Below are positions 63,228-64,000 of a stretch of DNA of 64,000 nt, in pieces. The stretch comes from Sulfurisoma sediminicola (GTDB taxonomy: Bacteria > Pseudomonadota > Gammaproteobacteria > Burkholderiales > Rhodocyclaceae), in assembly GCF_003865015.1 (NCBI RefSeq), contig NZ_BHVV01000003.1, forward strand, positions 310,001 to 374,000, written 5' to 3'. Position numbers and translations under genes: made by a program. The notes beneath the pieces were generated by a model, which was not told where the DNA came from, did no database searches, and saw nothing but the letters and a program-made list of their open reading frames with translations. Each line of letters begins with the position of its first letter. Within the stretch, counting starts at the first letter, position 1.

Positions 63228-63902
63228 ATGAGCGAAACCAAGCAACTGTCCGTCCTGCTCGTCGACGACCACACCCTGTTCCGCAAAGGCCTGGCCGAAC
63301 TGCTGGAACAGCGCGGCGACATCAAGGTGGCCGGCATCGCCGGCAATGCCGCCGATGCCATGCGCCTGCTCGCCGAAACCCAGCCCGACGTGGTCATCAC
63401 CGACCTCAACATGCCCCCAAACGGCGGACTTGCGCTGCTGCGGCAGATCCGCACCGAGCAGTGGCCGGGGCCGGTGCTTATCCTCACCGTGTCGGATGCC
63501 GAGGAGGATCTCGCCGCGGCGCTGCGGGCAGGGGCGCAGGGCTACCTGCTCAAGGACATGGAACCCGACGACGTGGTCGACGCCGTGCAGCGCGCGGTAC
63601 GCGGCGAGACCGTCGTGGCGCCGGCGATGACGCTCAAGCTGGTACATCTGCTGCAGGGTGGCGGTGCCGCGACGGACGGCAAGTCGGATGCGCTCAAGCA
63701 GCTCACCGCCCGCGAGCGCGAGATCCTCGACTACCTGGCGCAGGGCCTGTCGAACAAGGCCATCGCCCGCATACTCGACATCAGCCACGACACCGTCAAG
63801 TTGCACGTGCGCCACATCCTCTCCAAGCTCAACCTCACCTCGCGCGTCGAGGCCGCGGTCTTCGCCATCGAACACAAGTCGGCCCAGGCCAAGAAGCAGT
63901 AA
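63228..63902 (+). CDS. NarL/FixJ-family response regulator
   Basis: This 224-residue regulator has a receiver (Asp59 in VVITDLNMP, Lys in YLLKDM) and a LuxR-type DNA-binding domain (LTAREREILDYLAQGLSNKA, ISHDTVKLHVRHILSKLN). It pairs with the GAF kinase. Target genes cannot be seen. ATG at 63228 gives the usual short N-terminus. Confidence 0.92.
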   Translation: MSETKQLSVLLVDDHTLFRKGLAELLEQRGDIKVAGIAGNAADAMRLLAETQPDVVITDLNMPPNGGLALLRQIRTEQWPGPVLILTVSDAEEDLAAALRAGAQGYLLKDMEPDDVVDAVQRAVRGETVVAPAMTLKLVHLLQGGGAATDGKSDALKQLTAREREILDYLAQGLSNKAIARILDISHDTVKLHVRHILSKLNLTSRVEAAVFAIEHKSAQAKKQ

Positions 63903-63908
63903 GAAGTG

Positions 63909-63970
63909 CCGCCCTGTGGGCGTCCAACGAACCAGGCTTCGCAGGAAGAAACTGCCTGCTACCGCAGGCC
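63909..63970. terminator. hairpins after the NarL-type regulator
   Basis: CGCCC(TGT)GGGCG (near 63911-63923) and GCCTGC(TACC)GCAGGC (63955-63970) lie after the stop codon. No T-run follows. The rest of 63903-64000 shows no gene. Confidence 0.4.
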
Positions 63971-64000
63971 CGTTGTCGCCCCGCCCGCTAGGGGTTGAGG

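Noticed and set aside
1-64000. CRISPR arrays, integrases, phage genes, attachment sites and replication origins
   Set aside because: I saw no spaced repeats of array type, no integrase or phage structural gene, and no DnaA-box cluster.

Overview
The window is GC-rich, densely packed chromosomal DNA, most likely from a betaproteobacterium of the Rhodocyclales/Nitrosomonadales kind. The evidence for this is the tpiA-secG-tRNA-Leu-nuoA..N order, a GlrK/QseG/GlrR-type operon, flavocytochrome c sulfide dehydrogenase, ornithine-lipid synthesis and a type II secretion/type IV pilus-like operon. This placement is inferred from gene content, not from a database search. Coding strands are long and often overlap by four bases, so many transcripts look polycistronic.

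Layout. 1-4982 (minus): the N-terminal two thirds of a P2-type cation ATPase, then a sensor kinase / lipoprotein / AAA+ response regulator operon whose regulator lacks the sigma-54 contact loop. 5157-15725 (plus): a c-type cytochrome and a flavoprotein sulfide dehydrogenase run directly, through a 4-base overlap, into a compact pseudopilus machine (pseudopilin, GspF, GspE, a PilM-N-O-P-like set, secretin, three more pseudopilins, one unknown). 15819-19042: an arsenic operon (arsR, arsC, acr3, arsP-like permease, small CXXC protein). 19055-21734: folP, glmM and a secreted Cys-rich protein.

21735-30165 (minus) is a run of genes that all deal with phosphate or membrane lipids: olsB, a PhoX-type phosphatase, a PlcP-like metallophosphoesterase, a PAP2 phosphatase, a GT4 glycosyltransferase, a PlsC/OlsA-like acyltransferase, a CYTH triphosphatase and a CYTH-CHAD protein. 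30305-37168 is looser: a PDC-like protein, a poorly coding stretch, a repeat-rich secreted protein, a decayed fragment of an anaerobic sulfatase-maturating enzyme, a PpiC / HupE-UreJ (frameshifted) / DUF3604 set, and an outer-membrane barrel. 37592-43109 returns to phosphate: dgkA and a second GT4 glycosyltransferase, divergent across a clear PHO box from pstSCAB. No phoB, phoR or phoU is present.

43218-64000 is mostly housekeeping: sixA, tpiA, secG, a UbiE-like methyltransferase, an unknown protein, tRNA-Leu(GAG), the complete 14-gene nuo operon (respiratory complex I), a Nudix hydrolase and a soluble GAF-type sensor kinase with a NarL-type regulator.

Two arrangements deserve the most attention: the probable phosphate-starvation lipid-remodelling region flanking pst, and the translational coupling of a sulfide dehydrogenase to a minimal secretion/pilus-like machine. 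All functions are assigned by reading motifs and family resemblance. No search was run.
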